A stretch of DNA of 64,000 nt from Beta vulgaris subsp. vulgaris (lineage: Eukaryota; Streptophyta; Magnoliopsida; Caryophyllales; Amaranthaceae), in the NCBI RefSeq assembly GCF_026745355.1, contig NC_079205.1, positions 35,116,660 through 35,180,659 on the forward strand, written 5' to 3'. This document shows, in pieces, positions 11,253 to 22,270 of this stretch. The translations under genes and the position numbers were made by a program. Position 1 is the stretch's first letter. Each line of letters begins with the position of its first letter. The notes beneath the pieces were generated by a model that made no database searches, had not been told where the DNA came from, and was given only the letters and a program-made list of their open reading frames with translations.

Positions 11253-12790
11253 ATGGAAAACCCCTCTTCTCCTACCAAAACCCTAGAAACCGAAAAAATT
11301 AAAGAAACACCCATGGTGGAAGAAGAACAAAAATTAGAATCACCAAGAAGATGTTTGAGAAGGCGAAAATTGATTGGGGAGGATGATGAAGAAGAATCCC
11401 CGGAACAATCTAAGGGGGAAGAAGAAGTTACCCTTGTTCCTTCCAAAGGAACTGCTACTTCTTCCTCCAAGAAACGAGTGGAAAGAAGTGAAGCAAGGTA
11501 TGTTTTAGGTTTTTGTGTCAATTTAGAATGGGCAAAAGAGGTGAAAATCAATGAATTGACTGATATTCTAAAGGAACATGGTATGGAATACCTCTTCGAA
11601 TATGCATTTAACAATGCCCTAGTTCCTTTAGCCATGGATGAATTTTTTTCAAATTTCGCTAACACTGATGGAATTTGTACTACTACAGTAAGGGGGGGAG
11701 AAAATAAAATTTTCTAAAGAAACTTTGGCAAAGATTTGGGAAGTTCCTTGCAAAGGAACTGATGTGTACTTTAAACGGAAAGGAATTGTTTCCTTTCCCA
11801 ATTTTCCCTAAGACAAGATTGTTGAATCTTTTGGGGGAAATGCTGGCCAAAATAAAATCAACCATAACCTACTCTCTCATGTCCACAAAATTTTGTTTAA
11901 CTTAGTTTGGAGAGCACTCATTCCTCAAACTGAAAAGATGAATGAAGTGGGTCTATTGGACATGTGTTATATGTTCTGCCTTGACCACCATATCCAAATA
12001 AACTTTCCTTCTCTATTCATCTAACATCTTACTCATTGCATTGAAAACAATTGTGTAGTTGGCTATGGAGCTTTAATTACTTCTCTACTTCATCACTTTA
12101 AAGTAAAAATAACCGGATGGCCTACATTGGGAATTAAGCAAGGCAATATTCTAAATGAGAAAACATTTCATGGTTTGGATCTCTCTGTGCAAGAGGGAGT
12201 GTTAACTTAAGGGAGAATTGCTCCCAGTTCCTCTAGCAAGAGGAAACTGCCTAGGGCATTAGAAGAGGAACTAGCTGATGTTATTTTGGAGGAATAAGTT
12301 CCTGCTCCCACTGAACCAAAGGAACATAAACCTAAGAGCTGCAAAACAATAGCTAAAAAGCCTACCCCTCCTTTTCCTAAAAGAGTTAGGTAGAGCTCTA
12401 GACTGAAAATTGCTCAAACTGCCCCTGTTCCTTCCAACAAGGACTCTCCATTAGTACTATCTGATGCGGAGGAACAGGAACATAACTCTCCTAAGGAACC
12501 AACTCCTCCATCATCACCGAAAATATATGTTCCCCTCACTAAACTCTCTTCCATCTCTCCCTCATCCTTCATTGTTCCTTCTAGTTTTGAACAGTTAAAG
12601 GATGAGATGACTGGTCCCAATCCGTTCTCCACCACCTCTACTAATCTTCCACCACATCCTCCTTTTCTTCCTCCCATTTATACCACCACTTCTCCATCTG
12701 TTTCTACTCCAGGAACAGTTGGTCCCGCACAAGACACCACCCAGTTCCTCATCAAAACCACCTACTGCCTCTAGTTCTAAGGGAGAGGAA
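11253..12790 (+). pseudogene. Sirevirus env-like third ORF, decayed
   Basis: The first 154 codons are open (start 11253): an acidic, lysine-rich N-terminus, then the beginning of the region known in plant retrotransposons as the putative plant transposon protein domain (YVLGFCVNLEWAKEVKINEL). The frame shifts in a run of seven G near 11691-11697 and resumes in another frame with further stops (near 11808, 12022, 12208, 12296 and 12392), followed by a Ser/Pro/Thr-rich tail to about 12790. Position between pol and the 3' LTR is that of the env-like ORF in Sireviruses. No membrane function can be claimed, and the gene is clearly inactivated. Confidence 0.75.
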
Positions 12791-13577
12791 CAAGTTCCTT
12801 CTGATGATTGTGGCTGGGTAAATGATGTTTGTCTTCCAGCACAACACATGATTAAATTTATAATCACCTTCACTGGACTTTAGATGCCAAAACTGATAAG
12901 ATGATGGGTTTAATGAAAGTTCCTAGTGATACGTGATTGATCAACAGAAAAGATGGAGACAATGGCCAAGCCCTTGAGAGTTTGAAGCAGCGACTTGTGA
13001 AAATCATGGAGAGCTGATGAAGAAATTGGAGGATGTGGTTGAAGAAAAAGTTGTTGAGGAACACCATTCCCCTTCCCTTCCTAGTTCTTAGTTCTTGTAC
13101 CTCTTCGAGGAACACGACTGCTTAGCTTTGTTTCTTTTTCTTTCTTTGTCTCTTTTTGTACTTAAAGGAACAAGTGCTATATATATGTGGCTTTTGCTAT
13201 TTCTCTTTGTTTGTGATTTTTGTGCATAATTTCTTACTTGGAATGGCTTGTATTCTGTGATTGATGTTTGAGCTAGTCTACCCTTTGAATATTCTAACTT
13301 AACCATTTTATTGGTGCTTGCTCATGGTCTCAAGGTCTTGATCACAATTCATGAAATCACGCAGAGTTTGCTCTTTTTGACGATGACAAAGGGGGAAAAG
13401 ATTAAGGAACAAACTAAAAATAAAATAAAAAAATAAAAACATTTTTTAAGGTAAATGAAAAATCAAAATTAAGATACTTTAGTCGGTTTTATTTTTCATT
13501 TCTAGTTTTATTATTTTGTCTTTTTCATTCGCTTATATCATTTGTTATTTCCTTAGTTTGTACCTTTATTGTCATCA

Positions 13578-13592
13578 CCAAAAGGGGGAAAT
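13578..13592 (+). other. polypurine tract of the Sirevirus-type element
   Basis: CCAAAAGGGGGAAAT lies immediately before the LTR start TGTTGAACCC. Purine tracts of this form prime plus-strand DNA synthesis. Another AAAGGGGGAAAA lies at about 13388-13399, and a nearly identical tract recurs inside the LTR at 13941-13955, as noted for the LTR. Multiple upstream polypurine tracts are a known Sirevirus habit. Confidence 0.8.
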
Positions 13593-15295
13593 TGTTGAAC
13601 CCTAGTTTTGATGATGACAAAGGAACAAAGATGCAAACTAAGTAATAGACTAACGAGTTATTTAAGTGCATGAATTTTAAGGTATCATTGAAAGGAACAA
13701 AGAGAATACTAAGTCAAGGAAGCAATCAAGTTTGAATTTTGAAGACTAAGTGAAGATGTTTCCCTATTTGATACTGGAGCAGCATTGGAGCAAGAAGAAT
13801 AAAGCGAGGAGTTTTATTTCTAGTTCCATTGTAAAGGAACGAGTAAAGATGGTAAGGAACTGTGGCAGTTTATATTTGAGAATGATAGTTTCGCTTATAT
13901 TATTTGTTATTTCCTTAGTTTGTACCTTTGTTGTCATCATCAAAAAGGGGGAAATTGTTGAACCCAAAGATCCAAACTAAGTAGTGGACTAACGAGTTAT
14001 TTAAGTACATGAATTTCAAGGTATCATTGAAAAGAACAAAGAGAATACTAAGTCAAGGAAGAAATCAAGTTTGGATTTTGAACACTAAGTGGATGTTTCC
14101 TTATTTGATACTGGAGCAGCATTGGAGCAAGAAGAATAAAGCGAGGAGTTTTATTTCTAGTTCCATTGTAAAGGAACGAGTAAAGATGGTAAGGAATTGT
14201 GGCAGTTTTATTTGAGAATGATAGTGTGTTCCTTTGCAAGGAACAAACGAATTGGCACTAAACTAATGAGTTAAAGGAACTAACAAATAAAAGGAACTAG
14301 ACTTAGGTTGAAGCATTACAACGGTACATTGATGACAGTTGAGAAGATAATGCCTATAATATAGGTAACTGTTTTTATCTAAGGAAAAATCTGATTTTAT
14401 GGAAAATCTTTTTAAGAAAAAGATTTTATTTTTCAAAAGATAATAAAAATATTACTCGGTTTTTACGGAATTTATTTAAAGATAATATTTTAATTAAAAT
14501 AATTTAATTTCAGATTTAATATTTAATATGTTTTAAATTAAATCTTATTTTCGAGTAATGCTCAAAGTAGTTACTATAATTTAGGAGCATTAACTAAAAA
14601 CACTCCCACGTCTAATAGTGATCATGGGATCATGGGATGTTTTGAGGAACGTGTTCCTTGTGGTAAGGAACATCATGGGATAATGGTTTTTCACAAATGC
14701 ATGTTTTAATTCCCACGTTCTAGATTACTGTCACTATAAATAATAATGTCTAAGTAAGTTCCAAATTGTGTCTGACTAAGTGTTTTAGTGAGTTTAACTA
14801 ATTGAAGTGTCAGTGCCTTCATTCTCTCATAATAGCCATCAGTTCTTTGCTTTCTTGCTCTAATTCCACTAAGCTTATTTCAATAATTGTATTTTGGTTT
14901 TGGGGTAAGGGGACTTTGAGTGAAGTTCTGTGAGAGAGAAGCTTTGAGTAAAGCTAGAAAGAGTGAGAAAACATCGAGTGAAGTTGAGAGGAACTGCTGT
15001 TAAGGGAACAGTGGCTCAGGAACTTGAGTTTAGGAAGTCAAGGTGTGGCTCGTAAGTAGAATTAGGTTGTAACAGAGTTGTTTAGCCTAATTAATGAAAG
15101 AGTTGAGTTTAAAAACCCTAGTGGTCGAGGTTGTTTCTTCTTGTTGGGCCCAAGAAGTTTTTCCTCGTGAAAATCCCTTGTGTTCCTTTAGCTTGTTTAT
15201 TTGTTTAAGTTTGAATTTCCGCAAAAAGTTACGTTTATTTCTACACGTACAATTCACCCCCTCCCCCCTCTTGTAGTGTTCCTACTGAAATAACA
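13593..15295 (+). mobile_element. 3' LTR of Sirevirus-type copia element with internal duplication
   Basis: Begins TGTTGAACCC after a polypurine tract and ends near CTGAAATAACA at 15295. The first 363 bp are duplicated: the pre-LTR sequence (ATTTCCTTAGTTTGTACC, the G-rich tract) and the LTR start recur at 13905-13965, so a second TGTTGAACCC begins at 13956. The later copy lacks about 24 bp (TAGTTTTGATGATGAC region). Measured from the second start, the LTR is 1,340 bp. No 5' LTR is in the window. The element inserted into the spacer of an Athila-like element (15296 onward). Confidence 0.75.
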
Positions 15296-16941
15296 TTATT
15301 CTTGAGGACCGTTCAAGAGAGGACTCGAGTATTTTAGAGGAAAACTAAACCTTGCATAATCGTCTCCTTTGATTCACAATCGCATAGACCCTTCTCCTTA
15401 TCTTAGTTTGTTTTGATTTTTGCTTGATTTTGTGCCCTTACCTCATCCCTTACTTTCCCTTTGCTTGTACACTCCGAGGACGAAGTTTGTCTTAAGCTTG
15501 GGGGGAGTTAGCATGTGTTCTCTCCATCTCAGCATTTTTTTTCCTCCTCTTTGTATTTAGGTTCTTTTTAGTGCTTTTGCATGAAAAAAACACAAAAACA
15601 TTTTTTTATTTTTATTCAATGCTTTTTGGGTAGCTTGGTTGCATTTATGACATATTGCTAAGAGTGTTCATAACGTATTGAAAGACCTTTCATGTATTTG
15701 ACTTGATGGTTTTGGAGCCTTGGTGTGACCTTAAGTGATCCTTGAGAACAATAACTTTTGGTAGAGTCTTTTTGAAATTAGTCGAGTTGGTTGATTGGAT
15801 TGCCTTGTCCCTAGCTTGTGCGGTGAATCCCGAAGGAGGGCCAAGAACCTCATAAGACTCCTTTACAACCCTCACAATTGATCGTCTAACTTGTGACTTG
15901 CATTTTAGCTCCCTAAGATTGCATAAGACCGAGCCTATAGAAGAATAATTTATGCCGTTTCTTTTTGCTAGAAATAGGAGCTCAAAAGACAAAAAAGCTT
16001 TTATACCGGCATAATTATCTGCTTCTCAACCCATTTAAGCCTTTCTATCCTAATTTTGCTTAACCCTTATAATAAGTCATGGCCACACTTTCCCCAAAGT
16101 GGAGTACATGTCTAGTTTGTGCTGAGTTGAGTTGTTTCAACACTAAGTCTTTGGTAGTAAGTTAATGTGCATGTATGATTGCAAAATTGCGAAAAAAAAG
16201 AACGGCAAAATATATGAAAGAAAGCTCTTATTGTTTCATTTGGATTTATATTATACTGAAAAGAAAATAAAGAGAGAGCAAATTGATGAGAAAAATGTAA
16301 AATATGTTCAAAAAGTGAAAACTAAAGAGAAAATCAAAGTTATGTTTGAGGTTTCAATTTGAGTTGGTGTTAGGACTAGTTTGGGGGAGTTTTTACCCCT
16401 AGTTTGTACCCCTCTTTACCCTTTTTGCACCATATTCCTAAATTGTCATCCATAACTTCAACCTAGTCCCGTTACAACATTAATAAAGTCTCTTTTGACT
16501 TCTAAATTAGACTTGGTCGATTTAGTAGTGGCTGGTGAGATTTTGTGCAAGTCATGATGAGGGTCAACAAAATATGGTACAAATGAGCTATTATGGTTGA
16601 GCATCCCTAGCGAGGAGTCAAACTTGGGACTTGGAAGTGGAGAGGAATGAGAAATCACTCTTAGAAAGCCTATTTTTCAAGGAGACACGGTTGATCGTTG
16701 GATTGGATCTCTTATGTCACTCTTGTGCTTCCTAGTCATCTTCCCTCTTGTGTTTGGTTGGTCTCCTAAACCTTGCTATGAACTCTTTTAGTTTGCATGT
16801 CATGTTTGTAGCTTTGCATATAGAGAATCTAGGCTAGTGTATTGCATGGTTTTTCATTTTCATCGATTTCTCCTTTTATCTTTCTTCTTTCTCATTCTTG
16901 ATTTACTTGAGGACAAGTAAAATGCTAAGCATGGGAGAGTT
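15296..16941 (+). mobile_element. 3' untranslated spacer of older Athila-like gypsy element
   Basis: Non-coding in this element but homologous, in opposite orientation, to 24885-26450 of the complete Athila-type element: for example the CCCGAAGGAGGGCCAAGAAC segment near 15828 matches the reverse strand near 25982. It contains the G-rich tract AAGCTTGGGGGGAGTT near 15495 seen in this lineage, and ends in AAGCATGGGAGAGTT just before the LTR, the probable polypurine tract. The 5' part of the element is absent, cut by the Sirevirus-type LTR. Confidence 0.75.
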
Positions 16942-18428
16942 TGATAAGTGCGTTTTTAACGTACTTTATGGACTCATTTTAGCTCATTTTGATCTTGTTT
17001 CTCCCCTTTCGTTCCTCTTTCTTCTCCATTTCCCCTTCTATTTCATTCACTTGATCACTCTTGATCATAGTCATATTTTGCTAGATTTTCAGTCATTTTT
17101 GATCGAATTTCTAGTACATTTGCTTTCACCCTATTTTATATTATTAATATAGGTGGAACTACCTGAGATGGATATGAGTTGTAGAGTTGGCAAAATCAAG
17201 CAACGAAAATAGAGCACATGTTGAGAAATGGTGTGCTTTCACCACGCCCCAGGTCCGCTCGCACAAAGAAGCACATAGTGCCATAAAATCTTGTATCAGG
17301 AAATTCAAATGGATACAACTTTCCAACTAAAAATCAGATGAAGGTAATTCCAGTTGGATGTGAAAGCTCGTTTTGATATCTTTCCAACGACTGGTCATAA
17401 ACTTGATTTGGATATACAACAAAGACATTATACTCGTTTTAAGTTGAACTGTCCGACCAGATCAGAAAGAATGGTGCACCGACACCTTATTTTGGTTCGC
17501 CTGCACCATTTGAATCTGCAAAAGAAAAAACTGGAGGCTGCTTAGAAACGAGAGTTTTTGTTTTATGTTTTTATTATACACTATAGACTGTAGTGAGGAC
17601 TATTAGGGTTCATATTAGAGAGAAAAACTTGAAGCTTGTGGCTAGATTAGAGATTCATAGATCATAGTTTGTGAATCCTACAACATCGAAGGTACTTTTC
17701 ATTCAATTCAATTTGAAAGTTTTAGTTTTTGTTCCATCTTTTCAAGGTTGTTCTTGTTCTTCCTTACTATTACTTCTCCTTTATTATAGTTTCATAATTG
17801 ATATTTCTATTAGACTAATTGTCTCTTAATCATGTTTAACTCTAAAGTCATAGATTTCATGTTTAATTGCTTAGAATCCATGATTGATGAGTGGTTTCTT
17901 ATCTCGGGTTAGGGTGAAAGTATGGATTAGGGTTTAAATTTAATGGTTTGTTAATGTGATTGTGATGTTCGAAAGGAGTTTATGCATTGATCTTGGTATT
18001 TTGAGACCTTAGGATAGATATTGATCACATTTATACTTTGGTATTTTGAATTGAAATGTTCTTAAATCGAATTTTGGACTATTTTATCATCTCCAAGAAC
18101 CAACTTAATTTCTAGCCCAAGATATTGGATAGAAATTATGGGGATCCTTTATTAGGGGTTTTTCGAATTTATTGAATCTCTTAATCAATTAACTAAAGAC
18201 CATTTGAGAGAGGATTTACTTGATTGCTTAAGTGATTATTCTTGAGGACCATTCGAGAGAGGACTCGTGTATTTTAGAGGAAAACTAAACCTTACATAAT
18301 TATCTCTGTTGCTTTACAATCGCATTAACGATCATTGTCCATTCTTATTCATACTAGTGACCTTAACTCTAGTGATTCCTATTTGATATTTTAACTCGCT
18401 TTATTTGGAAGTTCTCTGATATTAGCTA

Positions 18429-20092
18429 CTTCCTCCGTTTCGAATTACTCGCTACACTTTGAAATTTCACTATTCATCAATGAGGTTTGACCATGCATTA
18501 TTTACTATTAGATAAAATCAAATACTATAATGTAATATGTTGTTGGATTCACTAATAGAATAAATGCTTATTGTTACGGTCATTAAGTGGCCTATTGCGG
18601 CGGTTTTGGCCGCGAAGCAATTAAGGAGGCAGCAATATGTAATTGATATATTGTTGCGGTTTCTGGGTAAATTCGCAGCAATATATTTATTTTATATCAG
18701 ATTTATAAAGCATATTGCTGCGGTTCCTGGCCAAAATCGCAGCAATATATTACACCTATTGATGCGGTTCCTAGCCAAAACCGCAACAATAGATACTGGT
18801 ACAGGTAAAAAAAAGTTGGTTTTGCATTTTGCCATCAGATTTGAAAGACAAAACACTTGAAAGAAAATAAAACACTGCTGGTTGAAATTAACGACAAAAA
18901 ATTATTATACAAAATTATAAAAACATAAAAATACAAAAAGACATATTGAAATATATTATTACAATATATTTAAGGAAGATTATATAAAAGTTAAAATTAT
19001 AGTACCAAAAAAAACAGATCTGAAAAAAATTTATAACAATTATCATAAAAATCACCCAACAAAAGAACAAGAATGTAGCTCCAAAAAAAATATAAGAAAA
19101 AATATATACTACAACTATAATATAGTAATACCGCAAAAAACTAGATCTGAAAATATTATCACAACAATCATACAACTCAGTAGTAATTTCCTACCCAAAT
19201 AATTACAAAAATATTATAATAACAACAATTTCAAAAATAACAACAATTACAAAATAGAAACAATTACAATATAACAATTGTCGACCTCCGCACGAGCGAA
19301 AAACGAACGACGACGGAGGCGTGAAACTGGAACGCTGCAAAAATTCTGGAACGATGTGGTTTAGTCGGAACGAATTGGAACGACGACGACGGAGGCATGA
19401 AACTGATGTGGTTTTGCCTGCGCATATTTTCCGCCGTCGTTGGGTGGTTAGAGCATTACGCGAAGAATTAATAGGAGAGGAGAGGCAAAGAATTGAGAGT
19501 GGGAGGAGAGAGAGAGATGCGTGAGAGAAGAGGAGAGGAGAGAGAGAGAGAGATGCGTGAGAGGAGAGTGAGACACATGAGAGGACAGTGAGAGAAGAGA
19601 GAGGCGCGGTTTTTTAAGGGTTTAGTGAGAGGGGTGCGATCTTAAACAACATTATATAATATTGTACCTTTCTATTGCTGTGATTTTTTATAGAAACCGC
19701 AGCAATACATTTAAATATTAATATTTTAATGAATTGTTGTGGTTTCTTTAAAAAATGCAGCAATATACCTGGTCAAAGTAGTCAATTAAATTTGAAAAAT
19801 TGTCCCGTTAACATCTATAGCTGCGGTTTTGGTTGAGAACCGCAGCAATAACTTTATTTTCAATTTATTCTTTTCTTTCGACGTGGTTTATTGTTGTGTA
19901 TAGGTAAAACCGCAGCAATATAGTCGCAGCAATAAGCAATTATTCTACTAGTGATTCGTCTTAATATATATTTCCAAAAAAATCAAAATTTTATACTTTA
20001 CTCTAATACATAATTAAAGATATTAATAGCCAAAGTAATGCATCGACAAGCGTAAAGGTCAAAGTGTAGCGAGTAATTTGAAACGAAGGAAG
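18429..20092. mobile_element. Stowaway-like (Tc1/mariner) MITE, itself interrupted
   Basis: Terminal inverted repeats CTTCCTCCGTTTCGAATTAC (left) and the reverse complement at the right end, with TA duplications at 18427-18428 and 20093-20094. The uninterrupted MITE would be 258 bp; a CACTA element (18551-19953) sits in its middle. It lies inside the Athila-like LTR. No coding sequence of its own. Confidence 0.88.
18551..19953. mobile_element. non-autonomous CACTA element with TTGCTGCGG subterminal repeats
   Basis: Begins CACTAATAGAATAAATGC and ends GCAATTATTCTACTAGTG, flanked by a 3-bp ATT duplication (18548-18550, 19954-19956). Both ends carry repeated motifs around TATTGCTGCGGTTTTGG in opposing orientations. 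The 1,403-bp body has AT-rich DNA (about 18880-19280) and a purine-rich stretch (19480-19580, GAGAGAGA) but no transposase frame. This family's subterminal motif differs from the other CACTA families in the window. Confidence 0.88.
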
Positions 20093-20823
20093 TAGTAGTT
20101 GTTACCAAAACATTTTAAACCCCCCAAAAACCCTTCAATTAAGTAATTAAGACTTCATAGACTTTAATTAATCCCATTTTCCCTGTGGATCAACCCTTGA
20201 CTTGCCTTTACTACGTTAGGTTTTATAAATATTGTTTGATAAGTGATTCTTGGTGCCTTAACGACACACTGGAACCTCTTATCGGGCACAAAACCTAAAA
20301 AGATCTATTAATGGACGGGAAATGAAGATGGAAATCAAGTGGTCGTTATTTAACAAATATAATATGTTTAAGCCTGGGCTCGTGTTTCCCTCCGGAAATG
20401 GTATGATTGACGAAGGAAACGTGATTTGTTTCCACTAGTTTGATAAGGGTCAGAAATGGGGGGATTGTGTTTCCCTCCGAAAACGCTATTTCTTACTAAA
20501 CACTCATACCAAACAATTAGAAATGGAAACACTTATTTACAACTGTTTCATACATCAAGTTTTTCTATACCAAACACCATCTTAAAAACTACTCCCTATA
20601 TTTTAAGTTATAATTCTCGTTCTTTATCGCACCATTTTAAATTGATTTTTTATTACGTCTATAACTATATAGAAAACAATCATGATATTCACCTAACTAG
20701 GTATCCCTAAATTTTCTGGACTAAATTAACCAGCAAACTGAAAAACGTACATAGTAAACAATAAACAATCGTGATATGCACCTAGGTTTTTCCAGAAAAC
20801 CCATGTATGCCATATTATTGTTA

Positions 20824-21988
20824 GGGTTTTTTCACCAGGTACCCCTGTGGTTTTCCAAAATTCATGGGGTACCCCTGGTTTTAAAAAAATGCACCAGGTA
20901 CCCTTATTATTTAAGTTAAATGCACGAAATGCCCTTAATGACTAACGGTGTTAAGTTTCCGTTAGTCATTAGGGTTAATTAACTCTCTAACCCTAACATT
21001 AAGCCCTAATCTTAACACAACCCCTCCCCCACCCCTCCCTCACCCACGCAGCCCCCACTCCTCCCCCTACCCCTCCCCCACCCACGCAGCCCCCACCCAG
21101 CCCCCTACCCACCCACGCAACCCCCCGCAGCCCCCACCCTCCCCAAAACCCCGTCGAATTCCCCCCCCCCCCACACCACCCCCATCCCCGTCGAAATTCC
21201 TCCTTCTTCATTTCTTTTTCTCTCTCCTTCTTCATTGATTTTATTTTTATTTCAAAAACTGATTTCGAAAATGTTTTCAAGATTTGTTTTCGAAAATGAT
21301 TTCACAATTGGTTTTCGAAAATGATTTCGAAAATCGTTTTCGCAAAAGGTTTTCGAAAATTGATTTTCGAAAATGGTTTTCGAAAATAATTTCGAAAATG
21401 GTTTTCGAAAATAATTTCGAAAATGGTTTTCGAAAATAATTTCGAAAATGGTTTTCTAAAATAATTTTGAAAATGGTTTTTGATTTCAAAAAGGTTTTCA
21501 AAAATGATTTTCGAAAATGTTTTCGAAATCTGTTTTCGAAATCTTTTTTAGAGGGTGCATGGTTTGGTGGTTTTTACAGTCCAAGGGAGGTGGTGGTGTT
21601 GCTGCTAGGGGAGAGGGAAGCTGCCGGGGGTGGGGGTGGCGGTGGCAGTGGGTTGGGGAAATCTAGGGGGGATGAGGACTGCTGCAGGGGGTGAGGGAGG
21701 GAGAGAGAGGGAGGGGGAGGGGGGTGGTGGTGGTTGGGTGGTGGTTGTGGTTTCAAGTCATGGGGTTAGGGTTAGGGTAAGGTTAGAGGTTGGGGTTTAG
21801 TTAATTAGGATTCAATTAGGGTTAGAGAGTTAATTAACCCTAATGACTAACGGAAAGTTAACACCGTTAGTCATTAAGGGTATTTGGTGCATTTAACTTG
21901 AATAATAAGGGTACCTAGTGCATTTTTTTAAAACCAGGGGTACCCCATGAATTTTGAAAAACCACAGGGGGACCTGGTGAAAAAACCA
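20824..21988. mobile_element. long-TIR Mutator-like element without transposase
   Basis: Inverted repeats of about 175 bp, starting GGTTTTTTCACCAGGTACCC and ending with its complement, with GACTAACGG...CCGTTAGTC arms. The flanks carry a 9-bp duplication with one mismatch (TTATTGTTA at 20815-20823, ATATTGTTA at 21989-21997). The paralogous segment near 54055 shows the uninterrupted site, which confirms the insertion. The interior has a C-rich tract (21010-21190), a self-complementary repeat array (21245-21545) and a G-rich tract (21590-21740). Frames within are low-complexity; I do not call a gene. Confidence 0.85.
21245..21545. repeat. tandem self-complementary TTTTCGAAAA array
   Basis: About fifteen spaced copies of TTTTCGAAAAT / ATTTCGAAAATGG in a 10- or 20-bp rhythm, best at 21330-21480. 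Each unit is its own reverse complement, so single strands can form many alternative hairpins. It separates the C-rich and G-rich tracts of the Mutator-like element. Reading frames across it (FSKIIFEN-like repeats) follow from the repeat and are not genes. Confidence 0.85.
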
Positions 21989-22270
21989 ATATTGTTATCA
22001 TTATTAGAGCTCATGATTACGAGATAATATTGTGCACTACATCTAGATAACCACTTATTCTCACAATAAGTCAAAGGCCAGATGCATTTTAGTGTATTTA
22101 ACGTTAGTGGAAATCAATTACTATTATCTCTATTATATATGGGAAGAGGGGTAGGAAATCAAAATTTGAAAATACCTATTTTACCCTTACTAATTTCTAT
22201 TTTATATGTCAACTCCCCACCCTTTGATGTTCACCATTAATTACCTAAATAGTCCAATTGCCAACATATA

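Larger units (their letters stand above)
16942..20284 (+). mobile_element. 3' LTR of older Athila-like element, split by nested insertions
   Basis: Starts TGATAAGTGCGTT and ends GACACACTGGAACCTCTTATC, matching the ends of the LTR at 35073-36745. Removing the Stowaway insertion (18427-20092) leaves about 1,677 bp, close to the 1,673 bp of that LTR. Degenerate GC-rich hexamer palindromes (for example GTGCACCGACACC near 17474) sit where the other LTR has GGTGCGGGCGCACC. A truncated relative lies at 49907-50591. Confidence 0.82.
20323..22130 (+). repeat. duplicated segment, copy 1
   Basis: Outside the inserted Mutator-like element, this sequence matches 53356-54200 at roughly 85-90 percent by eye, for example GGTCGTTATTTAA, AGCCTGGGCTCGTGTTTC, CACTACATCTAGATAACCAC and TCAAAGGCC. 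Copy 1 follows the Athila-like LTR directly, and the bases just after the LTR (to about 20330) also match those after the LTR remnant at 50592. No gene is recognisable in it. It may be an old duplication of host intergenic DNA or a larger unrecognised element. Confidence 0.7.

Noticed and set aside
20999..21756. Gly-rich, Pro-rich and FSK/FEN-repeat frames
   Set aside because: They come from C-rich, G-rich and TTTTCGAAAA simple arrays inside a Mutator-like element; no codon bias or domain.
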